The notes beneath the pieces were generated by a model that was not told the DNA's origin, searched no databases, and saw only the letters and a list, made by a program, of their open reading frames with translations. DNA of 64,000 nt. Origin: Prosthecobacter sp. Lineage in GTDB: Bacteria > Verrucomicrobiota > Verrucomicrobiia > Verrucomicrobiales > Verrucomicrobiaceae. This document shows, in pieces, positions 17,847 to 26,866 of this stretch. The position numbers were made by a program, and so were the translations under genes. The number at the start of each line of letters is the position of its first letter. Position 1 is the stretch's first letter. The stretch covers positions 248,001 to 312,000 of the forward strand of contig NZ_JAXMIH010000008.1 in the NCBI RefSeq assembly GCF_034366625.1. Reading direction: 5' to 3'.

Positions 17847-19235
17847 ATGACAGCCACAAACGCATCTCAAAATCTACGACAGACTATTCTGTCCTTGTTT
17901 CTCCTTTGCGTGATCTCGCTGTCAGTGCGTGCTGAGCAAGACCAAGTAGCGATGCTACTCCACGAGCGCACTTGCGCAACTCTTCAGGGGCACTTGGAAC
18001 AATACGTTCTGGATGTGGAAACACGCTTCCCGGTGAAATTGCAGGTCATCAAAGGCCAATGGAAAACGCCCGAAGAGGTCCGTGAGGCCATCAAGAGCCT
18101 GCATCGCGAAAAGGCCATTTCGGGCGTCATCCTCGTCGGTGCGATGCCGATGCATCGTTTCTTCATGCACGAGCATGCCAATCCGAATCCGGTGTATTTT
18201 GAAGACTTTGAGCTGCGGTTCGTGGATAAGAACAAGGACGGCGTGGACGACGCCTACGAGGGCAAACCTCAACTCAAGCTTTGGGTCGCCAACATCCGTG
18301 CGAGCGAGAAGGAGCGAGATGACGACCTTCCCGGCCTGCGCCGTTTCTTTGCCAAAACGCACGACTACTACACCGGCAAGGCGGTGCCGGAACTCCGCAC
18401 CCTCTTCTTCAGCACCGACGTCAGCACGACCGATTGGACGGGGCCGGGTGATTGGTTTAAGCGGCGCGGTGGCACCCGTTTTTCCGAGCCAGGGGATGTG
18501 ACGTTGTTGACGGGAAAGGCATGCACGCACCAAGCCGCCTTGGAGGCATTCAAGAAGCACAGTTACTCGCTCACATGCGTGGGCGTTCACTCGGATGAAA
18601 CGGGTCACGCCTTGGCTGATGAGGATCTCATGGCGCATGAGATCGCCGACTTTAAAACCGGATCGCTCATCACGATCAACCATGGATGCTTCACCGCGAA
18701 CTGGAACAAGACCGAACACGATGACAACGGGCCGAATTGCGGACTGAGCTGGGTTTTTGGCAAGCATCTTGGCCAGGCAGCCGTCGCTCAGGTCCGCAGC
18801 GGTGGAGTCGGGTTCGATGATCTCATCTACGAGCGCCTGCGCGTCGGAGACTACCTCGGAAAGGCTTATCTGCCCTGCAAGCAAGCGCATGAAATCGAAG
18901 CCCATCCCGGTGATCACGCTCCGGGTGACATCGTCTCAGGCATTCTCATGATCGGGAACCCTTTCCTGGGGCTGAAACCGGTGAAACGCGAGATCAATAC
19001 GCGTCTGGTGATCAAAAAGGCAGTTTACGGCGATCTGGCCAACAACACTGTGGTCAACGTGACGCAGAAGGTGGCGGATTGGATCGAGGATTCGCTCACT
19101 GTTGAAGCCACCGCTGAAAACTTTGGTGACCCAGCGAATGGCATCGAAAAGCAATTGAAGGTCGATTACACCCTGGATGGCGTCGATGGAACAATGCTCG
19201 TCGAAGAGGGGCAGCTCTTGAAGCTCCGCAAGTGA
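17847..19235 (+). CDS. Exported protein, possibly caspase-like/peptidase-C25-like
   Basis: 462 residues with a signal sequence (LFLLCVISLSVRA). Features that recall gingipain-type C25 folds are GVILVGAMPMHRF, the acidic DKNKDGVDDAYEGK loop, LKLWVANIRAS followed by LRRFFAKTHDYYTGK, and ITINHGCFTANW, where His and Cys are adjacent to where a catalytic pair might lie. These are weak resemblances and not proof of protease activity. The gene sits between an exported DHDPS-like protein and an SGNH hydrolase, both plus strand, with gaps of 135 and 57 bp. Confidence 0.55.
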   Translation: MTATNASQNLRQTILSLFLLCVISLSVRAEQDQVAMLLHERTCATLQGHLEQYVLDVETRFPVKLQVIKGQWKTPEEVREAIKSLHREKAISGVILVGAMPMHRFFMHEHANPNPVYFEDFELRFVDKNKDGVDDAYEGKPQLKLWVANIRASEKERDDDLPGLRRFFAKTHDYYTGKAVPELRTLFFSTDVSTTDWTGPGDWFKRRGGTRFSEPGDVTLLTGKACTHQAALEAFKKHSYSLTCVGVHSDETGHALADEDLMAHEIADFKTGSLITINHGCFTANWNKTEHDDNGPNCGLSWVFGKHLGQAAVAQVRSGGVGFDDLIYERLRVGDYLGKAYLPCKQAHEIEAHPGDHAPGDIVSGILMIGNPFLGLKPVKREINTRLVIKKAVYGDLANNTVVNVTQKVADWIEDSLTVEATAENFGDPANGIEKQLKVDYTLDGVDGTMLVEEGQLLKLRK

Positions 19236-19292
19236 CTGCGCTCCACCATCGACGACACGATCAGCCTTGAACGCATCTCCTGCTTATCACCC

Positions 19293-20456
19293 ATGAAGAA
19301 CATCACGTCTTTTTGCATCGCCATCCTTGTGACCATATCGCTTCTCCAGACTAGAGAAGTTCGCGCGGAGTCACCAGTGACCACGCCATCCATCAAAGAG
19401 CGTGGCATTGTCTCCGAGGGAGATTGGAGCCGATTGGCCGCTGTTTTGGCGAAGGCGCGTCGTGGTGAAGAGATTTGCGTCGCGGCTATCGGTGGATCGA
19501 TCACCGCTGGCGGCTTGCAGACGAAAGACCCGAAGAACCGCTACATCGCCCGTGTTGCGGATTGGTTCACGACGTCCTTCCCCAAGGCCAAGGTGCGATT
19601 TGTCAATGCGGGCATCGGTGGCACCAACTCGCTCTACGGCGCCATGCGGGTGCAACGAGATGTGCTGAGCAAGAAGCCTGACCTCGTCATTGTGGAGTAT
19701 GCCGTGAACGACAATCACCCCGTGCCGATGTTCTGGGACAGTTACGAGGGGGTGCTGAGGCAGATTCTTCGCGAGCCTCAGCAGCCAGCCGTCGTGCAAT
19801 TGTTCTTCATGCAACGAAAGGGAGAAAACGCCCAGGCAACGCAGCAGATGCTCGGCCGTCATTACGATCTGCCGATGGTCAGCTTTCGCGATGCTTGGTG
19901 GCCGGAGATCTACAGCGGACGCACCAAGTGGGAAGTGATGTATGCCGATGTGGTGCATCCGAACGACACCGGGCATATCCTCGCCTCCGAGCTTTTGATT
20001 GCTCTGCTCAATGACGTGAATGCCAAGCCCGCCCCCAGCGCCACAGCGATCCGTGCGGACCTTCCGTCGCCCATGATCTCCGAGCTTTTCGCCCATTGTC
20101 GCTATGCGCAATACGCCGACCTGAAACCGACTCAAAACAGCGGCTGGACCCGATCCTCAGACGGCAACAAATGGGAATGCCCCACAAGGACCGATGGAGC
20201 CATCGAGTTTGGTTTTTCCGGCAAGCTGCTCTTTGTAGGATACGACATCGATAAGGAAGCCGAGCCCTTAACCACCTTCTCCATCGACGGAGGCAAGTCG
20301 CAGCTTTTGAAAAGCAGTCCCAACCGCTTACCGCTCGCGGAGGATTTGCCCTCAGGCCAGCACCGCGTCCGCATCGAGTTCGCAGGCAGCAAGGCCCCGC
20401 AAGGAACCACCAAGGTGCGCATCTGGGCGGTCGGTGCCGCCGGGGCTCCAGAATGA
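19293..20456 (+). CDS. Secreted SGNH/GDSL hydrolase
   Basis: 387 residues with a signal peptide (about 1-25). SGNH blocks are all present: block I GGSITAGG (Ser nucleophile, about 70), block II NAGIGGTNS, block III YAVNDN, and block V DVVHPND with the catalytic Asp and His. The last 120 residues (about 265-387) look like a separate beta-sandwich, possibly carbohydrate-binding. The family includes acetylxylan and other carbohydrate esterases. It ends 54 bp before the convergent sialidase-type gene, with a REP-like palindrome in the gap. Confidence 0.85.
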   Translation: MKNITSFCIAILVTISLLQTREVRAESPVTTPSIKERGIVSEGDWSRLAAVLAKARRGEEICVAAIGGSITAGGLQTKDPKNRYIARVADWFTTSFPKAKVRFVNAGIGGTNSLYGAMRVQRDVLSKKPDLVIVEYAVNDNHPVPMFWDSYEGVLRQILREPQQPAVVQLFFMQRKGENAQATQQMLGRHYDLPMVSFRDAWWPEIYSGRTKWEVMYADVVHPNDTGHILASELLIALLNDVNAKPAPSATAIRADLPSPMISELFAHCRYAQYADLKPTQNSGWTRSSDGNKWECPTRTDGAIEFGFSGKLLFVGYDIDKEAEPLTTFSIDGGKSQLLKSSPNRLPLAEDLPSGQHRVRIEFAGSKAPQGTTKVRIWAVGAAGAPE

Positions 20457-20490
20457 GAGCCTGCACTTGCAGCCATCAATTTACATCAGG

Positions 20491-20514
20491 TCTTCGATTG
20501 CCAATCGACGCTAC
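20491..20514. repeat. REP-like palindrome, copy with one arm
   Basis: TCTTCGATTGCCAATCGACG followed by CTAC; this matches one arm of the element at 15314-15373 apart from a few bases. Its GCTAC border supplies the TAG stop (20511-20513, minus strand) of the sialidase-type gene. It lies between two convergent genes. Confidence 0.8.
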
Positions 20515-21704
20515 TTCACGAGCGGTTTGTCCGGCATCTTGATCGCATCCACATCGCTGAGCTTCACTTTCAGCATCTCGACAGTTTGTTTGCCACTAGC
20601 GAAGGCGATGAACAAACTGTCACCATGCTCAATGACGTGCGGGTAGTCGATGTGACGGCCGCCGACGAGATAGAGCATTTTGGTGAAGATGAGGCCGTCA
20701 TCACTGATGGAGAGCGTGAGCGGATCGCGCTTCTTCGGGTTGGGATTCGAGATGAGGACGTAGCGGCCGTCGCGGAGGCGCAGACCGCTGATTTTGGAGG
20801 TGGCGTCGGGGAAGTTCGTCTTCTGCGGTGTGCTCCAGGTGCGGCCGTCGTCAGTGGAAAAGGCGCGATAAAGAAACCCGCTGCGGCGATTGTCACGGAA
20901 GACGGCAGTGAGGGTGTTGCCCGGCAAAATCCACCAATCGGGTTCCTCGGCCTTCAACTCCGATGCGCTGCCGAGCACGGGGAAGGACTGCCAGTCGCTG
21001 AGCGACTTCACACCGCCGACGAGGAAATGCACGCCGCTGGTTTTGTAGTCGTGCATGCGGCGCGACATCATCCAGTCTCCGGTGCTCAGTTTGAGCGGTG
21101 GGAAGTTGTTGATGGTGTTTTTGAAGACCACGCCCGCGTCTTCCCAGTCCGCGCTGGCCTTGTGATAGCGAAAAGCGCGTAGTTCCAGACTTTTGCCGAA
21201 AAAGCCGGCGGCCTCATCGAGCGAGGCGAGCGCCAGCAACTCGCCATCGCGCTTCCAGAAGCCGCGCGAGATCCAGCGCATGCCTTTGTCCGTGCGCGTG
21301 CCGTAGTGAGGCGAATTCGGTCCTGAGTTCGGCGGCACGGGCGTGAGGAACTGGGGTTCGTTCCAGTTCAGGCCGTCGGGGCTGGTCGCATACTTCACGC
21401 GTTGTCCCACGCGGTCCTCGATACCAGGTCCATCGCTCCACATCGCCCAGAACTGGCCATCGTGATGCGCGAGGTAGTTGTGCTGGTTCACGCCGCCCGA
21501 CTTTTTGTCGAGTTTAGTCGGATCATTGCCCTTGGCGGTCACGTAGTTGATCACGACATGCTCGCTCGGCAAGCGAGGAAGCGAAGCGAAGTCGAGCTGA
21601 TGCGGATTCTCCGGCAGCCACGGGCCGGAGAGCATCACCAGTGATGCAGGATCAGGGGAGGCAAGTGCAGACGCCGCAAAAAACGCGAGGAGGAGCGTTT
21701 TCAT
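20511..21704 (-). CDS. Secreted BNR/sialidase-type propeller protein
   Basis: 397 residues with a signal peptide (about 1-15). The fold is suggested by repeating blades such as GQFWAMWSDGP, YATSPDGLNWNEPQ, TDDGRTWSTPQ (an Asp box), LTLSISDDGLIF and HVIEHGDSLFIAFASG. Members are exo-alpha-sialidases or catalytically inactive glycan binders; the Arg triad of sialidases cannot be assigned by eye. It is the third gene of a likely operon that begins with the aldolase at 23685: the gap to the next sialidase-type gene is 13 bp. Confidence 0.75.
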   Translation of the reverse strand: MKTLLLAFFAASALASPDPASLVMLSGPWLPENPHQLDFASLPRLPSEHVVINYVTAKGNDPTKLDKKSGGVNQHNYLAHHDGQFWAMWSDGPGIEDRVGQRVKYATSPDGLNWNEPQFLTPVPPNSGPNSPHYGTRTDKGMRWISRGFWKRDGELLALASLDEAAGFFGKSLELRAFRYHKASADWEDAGVVFKNTINNFPPLKLSTGDWMMSRRMHDYKTSGVHFLVGGVKSLSDWQSFPVLGSASELKAEEPDWWILPGNTLTAVFRDNRRSGFLYRAFSTDDGRTWSTPQKTNFPDATSKISGLRLRDGRYVLISNPNPKKRDPLTLSISDDGLIFTKMLYLVGGRHIDYPHVIEHGDSLFIAFASGKQTVEMLKVKLSDVDAIKMPDKPLVK

Positions 21705-21717
21705 GATGGGAAGTGGG

Positions 21718-22770
21718 TTACTGCGGCCACTGGCCGTCTGTGATGGGCTTGGTGGTCAGCCTGGCGGGATCGAGCACGACATGCTTCACCTTCTTGCGCT
21801 GCCAGGTGTAAGTGATGTGGACGAGGCCGTCCTTGGTCTGGATGATCGCGGGGTAGCTGAATTCCTTCTTCGGCTCGTCTTCAAAGACCAGCGCGGCCTC
21901 CCAGGTCTTTCCATCCTTGCTCACGGCGAGGTTCAGCGGGCTGCGGCCTCTCGCGGTATGATTGTAGATGAGCAGATGGCGGCCATCGGAGAGAGTGACA
22001 GCATCGGTGCCGGAGTTCGGATTCGGCAACTCAGTGAGCGAAATCTCGCCCCAGGTCTTGCCGGCGTCCTCGGAGGTGATTTGGAAGACTTTGCCCTGCT
22101 TGGAACGGCCCAGCGCCATGAGCTTGTCGCCACCGAAGTCGAGGATGCTCGGCTGAATGGCACCGACGGTGACGCCATCGTGTAACAGCTCCGTGCGCTG
22201 CCAGGTTTTGCCCAGATCGCTGCTACGCTCGAAGTAGATGGCCCACTTGCTGGGCTTTTCATCGGTTTCGTTGCTCGTGGGGCAAAGGATGTCGCCATTG
22301 GGCAACTGCACCGGTTTGTTCTTGATGGAGCCGAAGATGCCTTTCGGCAGCCTGCTGGCCGCTGACCATGTTTTGCCTCCATCCGAGGAGGTTTTCAGCT
22401 CTCCCCACCAGGTGCTCGGCGATGGGCCGACTTTGTAGAAAAGCATCAACGGCGCTTCACGCGGCTGAAACAGCACGGGATTCCAAGTCGGATGCCGTGT
22501 GCCATCAGTCTGCACACCATTCGCCGTTTCGACGCCTTCGGTCCATTTCCCATCGACGAGCCGCGAGACCCAGATGCAGACGTCCGGGTTCTTTTCCGCC
22601 GTGCCGCCGAACCACGCAGAAACAAGGCCCGTGGGTGTCTCGGTGATCGTTGTCGCGTGGATCGACGGATATGGGCCGATGTCGTAGATGTATTCGGTTT
22701 TCAAAATGGCGGGATCAGCGGCCTGAAGTTGCACCGCAGTGAGGAGGAGAACACAAAGGAGAGATTTCAT
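21718..22770 (-). CDS. Secreted exo-alpha-sialidase-like protein (BNR repeats)
   Basis: 350 residues with a signal peptide (LLCVLLLTAVQLQA). Four Asp-box-like motifs are visible: SSDGGKTWS, SSDLGKTWQ, SEDAGKTWG and SKDGKTWEA. HATTITETPTGLVSAWFGGTAEKNPDVCIWVSR and PTWNPVLFQ match the sialidase-2/BNR_2-type family common in Verrucomicrobiota. It probably releases sialic acid or a related terminal sugar. It lies only 9 bp after the aldolase stop and 13 bp before the next sialidase-type gene, so an operon is likely. Confidence 0.8.
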   Translation of the reverse strand: MKSLLCVLLLTAVQLQAADPAILKTEYIYDIGPYPSIHATTITETPTGLVSAWFGGTAEKNPDVCIWVSRLVDGKWTEGVETANGVQTDGTRHPTWNPVLFQPREAPLMLFYKVGPSPSTWWGELKTSSDGGKTWSAASRLPKGIFGSIKNKPVQLPNGDILCPTSNETDEKPSKWAIYFERSSDLGKTWQRTELLHDGVTVGAIQPSILDFGGDKLMALGRSKQGKVFQITSEDAGKTWGEISLTELPNPNSGTDAVTLSDGRHLLIYNHTARGRSPLNLAVSKDGKTWEAALVFEDEPKKEFSYPAIIQTKDGLVHITYTWQRKKVKHVVLDPARLTTKPITDGQWPQ

Positions 22771-22779
22771 GATGAGGAG

Positions 22780-23685
22780 TTACAAGAGGCCGAGCGTGGT
22801 GAGTCTTTCACGAATGATCTGTCGCTCGGCATCTCGGAAGCGATGAAACGGCTCGGCCATGTGGTCTTCGCAGATGCCGAGGAGGCTGAGGGCGCATTTG
22901 ATGCCTTTGATGATGGCCGATTTGTGACGACCGACGGTGTAGATGCTGCCGGCAAGTTGCATGACTTGGGCGTGGAGTTCGCGTGTGCGTTTCAAATCCT
23001 GCGCGGCGGCGGCTTGGTACATCTGCACGTAGAGTTTTGGGTGCAGATTGGCGCCGCCATTGATGCCGCCATGACCGCCGAGCAGCACGGCTTCGGCGGT
23101 GAGCTCCTCAGGGCCGACGAGCACACTCCAGTCGGCGCGTTGCTTGGCGACTTCGATCAAGCGGTGGAAGTAGATCATGTCGCACGAGCTGTCTTTGACG
23201 CCGCAGACTCCGGGCATGTCCAAAGCACGACGCACGAGATCGATCTCGAAGCTCACCTTGGTCAAACCGGGCATGTTGTAGAGAAACAGCGGCAGCGGCA
23301 TCTCGGCGACGAGATCCTGCACATACTCGAGCATCTCCGGCGGCGCGGCAGGGAAGTAATACGGCGGCGCGAGCACCACATGCGTGGCTCCGGCGTCGGC
23401 GGAGTATTTGGCGAGGTTCACGCTTTCCGTGAACGACGTATCCGTGATGCCTACAAGCACTGGCACGCGGTTTTTCGTGAGCTGGCAGGTCTTTTCGATC
23501 AGCTCACGACGCAGACGATAGCTGAGGCTCGGCCCTTCTCCGGTGGTGCCGAGAATGAACAGGCCGGACACGCCGCCGCTGATGAGATGTTCGATCAAGC
23601 GTTCCAAACCGGCGGCATCAAGGGTGTCACGATCACGCAAAGGAGTGATGAGGGGCGGGATGATGCCGGAGAGAGGTTGGGACAT
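22780..23685 (-). CDS. Class I aldolase of the DHDPS/N-acetylneuraminate lyase superfamily
   Basis: 301 residues, no signal peptide. Start chosen at MSQPLSG (23685); the longer frame upstream is intergenic. All superfamily motifs are intact: GTTGEGPSL (phosphate/carboxylate binding), YNMPG (catalytic Tyr) and GVKDSS (Schiff-base Lys, about 164). The reaction is a pyruvate-dependent aldol cleavage or condensation; DapA or NanA specificity cannot be read directly. First gene of a three-gene unit with two sialidase-type genes, and divergent from an AraC-type regulator, so a NanA-like catabolic role is favoured. Confidence 0.85.
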   Translation of the reverse strand: MSQPLSGIIPPLITPLRDRDTLDAAGLERLIEHLISGGVSGLFILGTTGEGPSLSYRLRRELIEKTCQLTKNRVPVLVGITDTSFTESVNLAKYSADAGATHVVLAPPYYFPAAPPEMLEYVQDLVAEMPLPLFLYNMPGLTKVSFEIDLVRRALDMPGVCGVKDSSCDMIYFHRLIEVAKQRADWSVLVGPEELTAEAVLLGGHGGINGGANLHPKLYVQMYQAAAAQDLKRTRELHAQVMQLAGSIYTVGRHKSAIIKGIKCALSLLGICEDHMAEPFHRFRDAERQIIRERLTTLGLL

Positions 23686-23787
23686 GCGGGAAAGATTAAA
23701 GATGAAGGCTGAAAGATAAAAGCCGCATTCCTGACCATCTTTGGCGCACGCTTGACGATTCTTGACTGCCCTGACATGCTCCGGTGC

Positions 23788-24645
23788 ATGCCCGCCACAG
23801 ACCAGGCCGACTACTTTTCGACGCAAGTCGTGCGCACACGCCGCTTTTTCCTGCCGGAGTGGGAAGAACGTCAGCGTGATGGGGCGACGCTCTGTCTCGT
23901 GGGCGGCGGCTGTGAATGGTGCGCGCCGGATTTCATCGTGGACCGGCAGAAGTTTCCCTTTCTGGCCTTCGAGTTTGTCTCACGCGGTCACGGCAGCGTC
24001 ACACTGGCAGATCAGAGGCATGAGATCGAAGCCGGGCACGCCTTTGTGTTCGATTCCAGCACGCCGCACGTCATCCGCAGCTCGGCGGAGGAGCCGATGG
24101 TGAAGTATTTTTTCAACTTCACGGGTAAACGGGCCACGCAGATGATGAACGATCTTGATCTCGCTCCCGGCAGCGTTTTGCGCGTGGCGGATGCCTCGCG
24201 CGTGGTCACGTTGCTGGAGGAAGTGATCGATCATGCACTGCGTGGCGGCCGATTCGGCCTGCGGGCGGCCTGTGCGGCGCTGGAGCATGCGCTGGTGCTC
24301 TGCGCGGACAGTCGCCAGCCAGCAACCACGAAGATCGACCCCGCGTATGCGACATATCTGCGTTGTCGCGGCCATTTGCTGCGGAATTATCCGGTTTTGA
24401 GCAGCATCGAGCAGGCGGCGAAGGCCTGCCATGTCTCGGCGGCGTATTTTACGCGCCTGTTTCAACGCTACGACACCGAAACGCCGCTGGCGTGCCTCAC
24501 GCGGCTGAAGCTGTCCCAAGCGGCGATCAAACTGCGCCAGCCAGACGCGTTGGTGAAGAGCGTGGCGGCGGAACTGGGCTACAAATCGGCAGCGCACTTC
24601 TCCCGTGCGTTCAAAGCCTGGAGCGGAAGATCGCCTCGGGGTTGA
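23788..24645 (+). CDS. AraC-family transcriptional regulator
   Basis: 285 residues from ATG 23788; another in-frame ATG at 23776 would add 4 residues. The N-terminal half resembles a cupin-type ligand-binding domain (FEFVSRGHGSVTLADQRHEIEAGHAFVFDSSTPH). The C-terminal part (about residues 190-285) has two HTH motifs (SIEQAAKACHVSAAYFTRLFQRY and LVKSVAAELGYKSAAHFSRAFKAWSG), the AraC/XylS signature. It is divergent from the aldolase/sialidase unit across a 102-bp gap, and probably controls it in response to a sugar. Start choice uncertain. Confidence 0.88.
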   Translation: MPATDQADYFSTQVVRTRRFFLPEWEERQRDGATLCLVGGGCEWCAPDFIVDRQKFPFLAFEFVSRGHGSVTLADQRHEIEAGHAFVFDSSTPHVIRSSAEEPMVKYFFNFTGKRATQMMNDLDLAPGSVLRVADASRVVTLLEEVIDHALRGGRFGLRAACAALEHALVLCADSRQPATTKIDPAYATYLRCRGHLLRNYPVLSSIEQAAKACHVSAAYFTRLFQRYDTETPLACLTRLKLSQAAIKLRQPDALVKSVAAELGYKSAAHFSRAFKAWSGRSPRG

Positions 24646-24689
24646 AATGCACGCGTCATCTTCCATACTCCGCCACCTTTTCCCATCGC

Positions 24690-26351
24690 ATGCTTTCCTT
24701 CCTCAAAATCCGCAACCTGGCCCTCGTCGAAGATGTGACGTGGGAACTGGCGGCGGGGCTGGTCGGAGTCACGGGGGAGACGGGTGCGGGCAAATCGATC
24801 ATCGTGGGTGCTCTGAAGCTCATTCTTGGTGAGCGGGCGGATCGCACGCTGATTCGCACGGGGCAGGATGCCTGCACGGTGGAGGCGAGTTTTCACCTCA
24901 AGGACACGCGGACGATTGACGCGGTGTTGGAGGAAGCGGGATTGGAGCCATGTCAGGACGGCGAACTGCTCATCAAACGCACGATCAGCGCCAGCGGGGC
25001 GAACAAGCAGTTTGTGAACTGTTCGCCGGTGACGATTCAAGTGTTGAAGAGCCTCGGCGAGTTTTTGGTCGATCTGCATGGTCCGCATGATCATCAGTCG
25101 CTGAATTCGCGGGAGCGGCAGCTTGAGATGCTGGACAAGTTCACCGGCATTGAGGAGCTGCTGGGCAAGTATCAGGACGCCTGGCGTCAATGGCGTGCGG
25201 CGGTGACGGAACTGGATGAACTGGAGAACTCCGAACGCGCCAGCAGCCAGCAGATCGACATGCTGAAGTTTCAGGCGAATGAAATCGCAGCGGCGAACCT
25301 CAAGGCAGGCGAAGAAGAAGAGATCGAATCGCGCCATCGCATTGCCGCCAACGGAGCACGGCTTGCCGAATTGTGCGGAGCCATCACGGGCCGACTTAGT
25401 GAGGGTGAAGGCAGTGTGATCGACGGTCTGCGCGAGATCAGCCGCAGCATCCATGAGCTGGAAAAGATCGATCCCGGCACGGTGGCGATGTTTGAGGGCT
25501 TCAAATCGGCGCAGATCGAGCTGACGGAGCTGGAGAGCAGCGTGGAGGACTATGCGGATGATTTGGAGACTGATCCTGCCGAACTGGACAAACTCGAAAC
25601 GCGCATCCACACGATCCAGACGCTGAAACGGAAGTATGGCCGCACGATTGGCGAAATTTTGGAATTCCTGGCCGAAACAGAGCGCAAACTCGCGAAGATG
25701 GAAAATCGCGGCGAGGAGATTGCGAAGCTTCAGAAACTCGTGAAGGAGCGCGAAGCGGATGTGCAGAAGCTTGGGAAGCAAATCTCCAAGAAACGGACCG
25801 ACGCGGCGCCGAAACTGGCCAGGGAGGTGGCTTCACATCTGCTCGATCTCGGCTTCAAACGCAGCGTGTTCGAGGCGCAACTCGGTGTTTTGCCAGCGCC
25901 AGAGCGCAACGGCTTGGAAGAGGTCGATTTCCTCTTCGCACCGAACCCAGGCGAGCCTGCGAAGCCGCTGCGTCTGACGGCATCAAGCGGAGAAATGTCC
26001 CGCGTGCTGCTGGCGGTGAAAAGTGCCTTGGCGAAACAGGATGCGGTGCCGTTGCTCGTGTTTGATGAGATTGATGCCAACGTCGGCGGGAACATCGCCG
26101 AGGCGGTGGGCCGCAAGATGGCTGCGCTGGGCGCGACGCATCAGGTGATCGCCATCACGCACTTCCCGCAGGTGGCATCGCTGGCGCGGAGTCACTTTGT
26201 GGTGACGAAAGAAATCACAGGGAACACGACGCGCTCGCAGATTCAGGAAGTGAGCGCGGACGAGCGCATCGAGGAACTGGCGCGCATGCTCGGCGGCAGT
26301 GCCGCGAGCGCGCGTGAGCATGCGAAGAGTTTGCTCAAAAGCGCAGCCTGA
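24690..26351 (+). CDS. recN: DNA repair protein RecN
   Basis: 553 residues from ATG 24690 (MLSFLKIRNLALVED), the usual length for RecN. Start chosen here because the N-terminal SMC-like head begins exactly at this Met. Walker A is GETGAGKS (about 30-37), the middle is a coiled coil (about 150-370), and the Walker B is LLVFDEIDANVGG followed by ITHFPQVAS. It is an SMC-like ATPase used in recombinational repair of double-strand breaks. The gene follows the AraC regulator by 44 bp but is functionally unrelated to it. Confidence 0.95.
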   Translation: MLSFLKIRNLALVEDVTWELAAGLVGVTGETGAGKSIIVGALKLILGERADRTLIRTGQDACTVEASFHLKDTRTIDAVLEEAGLEPCQDGELLIKRTISASGANKQFVNCSPVTIQVLKSLGEFLVDLHGPHDHQSLNSRERQLEMLDKFTGIEELLGKYQDAWRQWRAAVTELDELENSERASSQQIDMLKFQANEIAAANLKAGEEEEIESRHRIAANGARLAELCGAITGRLSEGEGSVIDGLREISRSIHELEKIDPGTVAMFEGFKSAQIELTELESSVEDYADDLETDPAELDKLETRIHTIQTLKRKYGRTIGEILEFLAETERKLAKMENRGEEIAKLQKLVKEREADVQKLGKQISKKRTDAAPKLAREVASHLLDLGFKRSVFEAQLGVLPAPERNGLEEVDFLFAPNPGEPAKPLRLTASSGEMSRVLLAVKSALAKQDAVPLLVFDEIDANVGGNIAEAVGRKMAALGATHQVIAITHFPQVASLARSHFVVTKEITGNTTRSQIQEVSADERIEELARMLGGSAASAREHAKSLLKSAA

Positions 26352-26353
26352 AC

Positions 26354-26680
26354 TCAGGCCATCTGCGGTGTGCTGAGAAGCATGCGAGGCGGACGGCCTT
26401 TCACACGGCTGAGCGTGGCGCGCAGGGCGAAGGAAGCGAGCTGTGTCTGCGGGTTCCAGCCTTTGGGGGCTTTTTTGCCGGTGCTCGTCCACTTCATGCC
26501 GTCGTCAATCCACTGCTGGCGGTAATCGTCGTAGCTGATGCCTTTGTCATCATCGGTGACACCAAATTGGAAGCTGCAGCAGGCACAGATTTCCATGGAG
26601 GCGCCGCCAGCGCGGTTGCGTGGCGGCTCTGCGAGTTTGTCATAGCCGCAGACGGGGCAGGAATGAGATGTGTTTTTCAT
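26354..26680 (-). CDS. Small zinc-ribbon-type protein (CPCC-like)
   Basis: 108 residues with four metal-ligand cysteines in two pairs: CPVCGY near residue 8 and CACCSFQFG near 34, separated by about 24 residues with MEI before the second pair. This pattern recalls small CPCC-type cysteine-rich proteins of unknown function. The tail is basic (RVKGRPPRM). Convergent with recN with two bases between stops. No function is assigned. Confidence 0.7.
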   Translation of the reverse strand: MKNTSHSCPVCGYDKLAEPPRNRAGGASMEICACCSFQFGVTDDDKGISYDDYRQQWIDDGMKWTSTGKKAPKGWNPQTQLASFALRATLSRVKGRPPRMLLSTPQMA

Positions 26681-26866
26681 GGGTTGGTTTTCTTGACAGA
26701 TTTTCGACTCATTTCAGCGAAAAGAAAAGGGTGGCGTGTGAGGACCGGGCAGCAGTTCAGCTACGTCGGAAGCGACGACGAGGATGCAAATGAACAATGA
26801 AGCAGATCCTTCCATAAACCTGAAAAGTGGCGGGGCTAACCTATGACAGCCTTAGATGATATGCGT

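Noticed and set aside
26681-26866. Possible promoter (TTGACA near 26693) between the zinc-ribbon gene and galE
   Set aside because: The -35-like hexamer is on the plus strand, has no matching -10, and both genes are on the minus strand.
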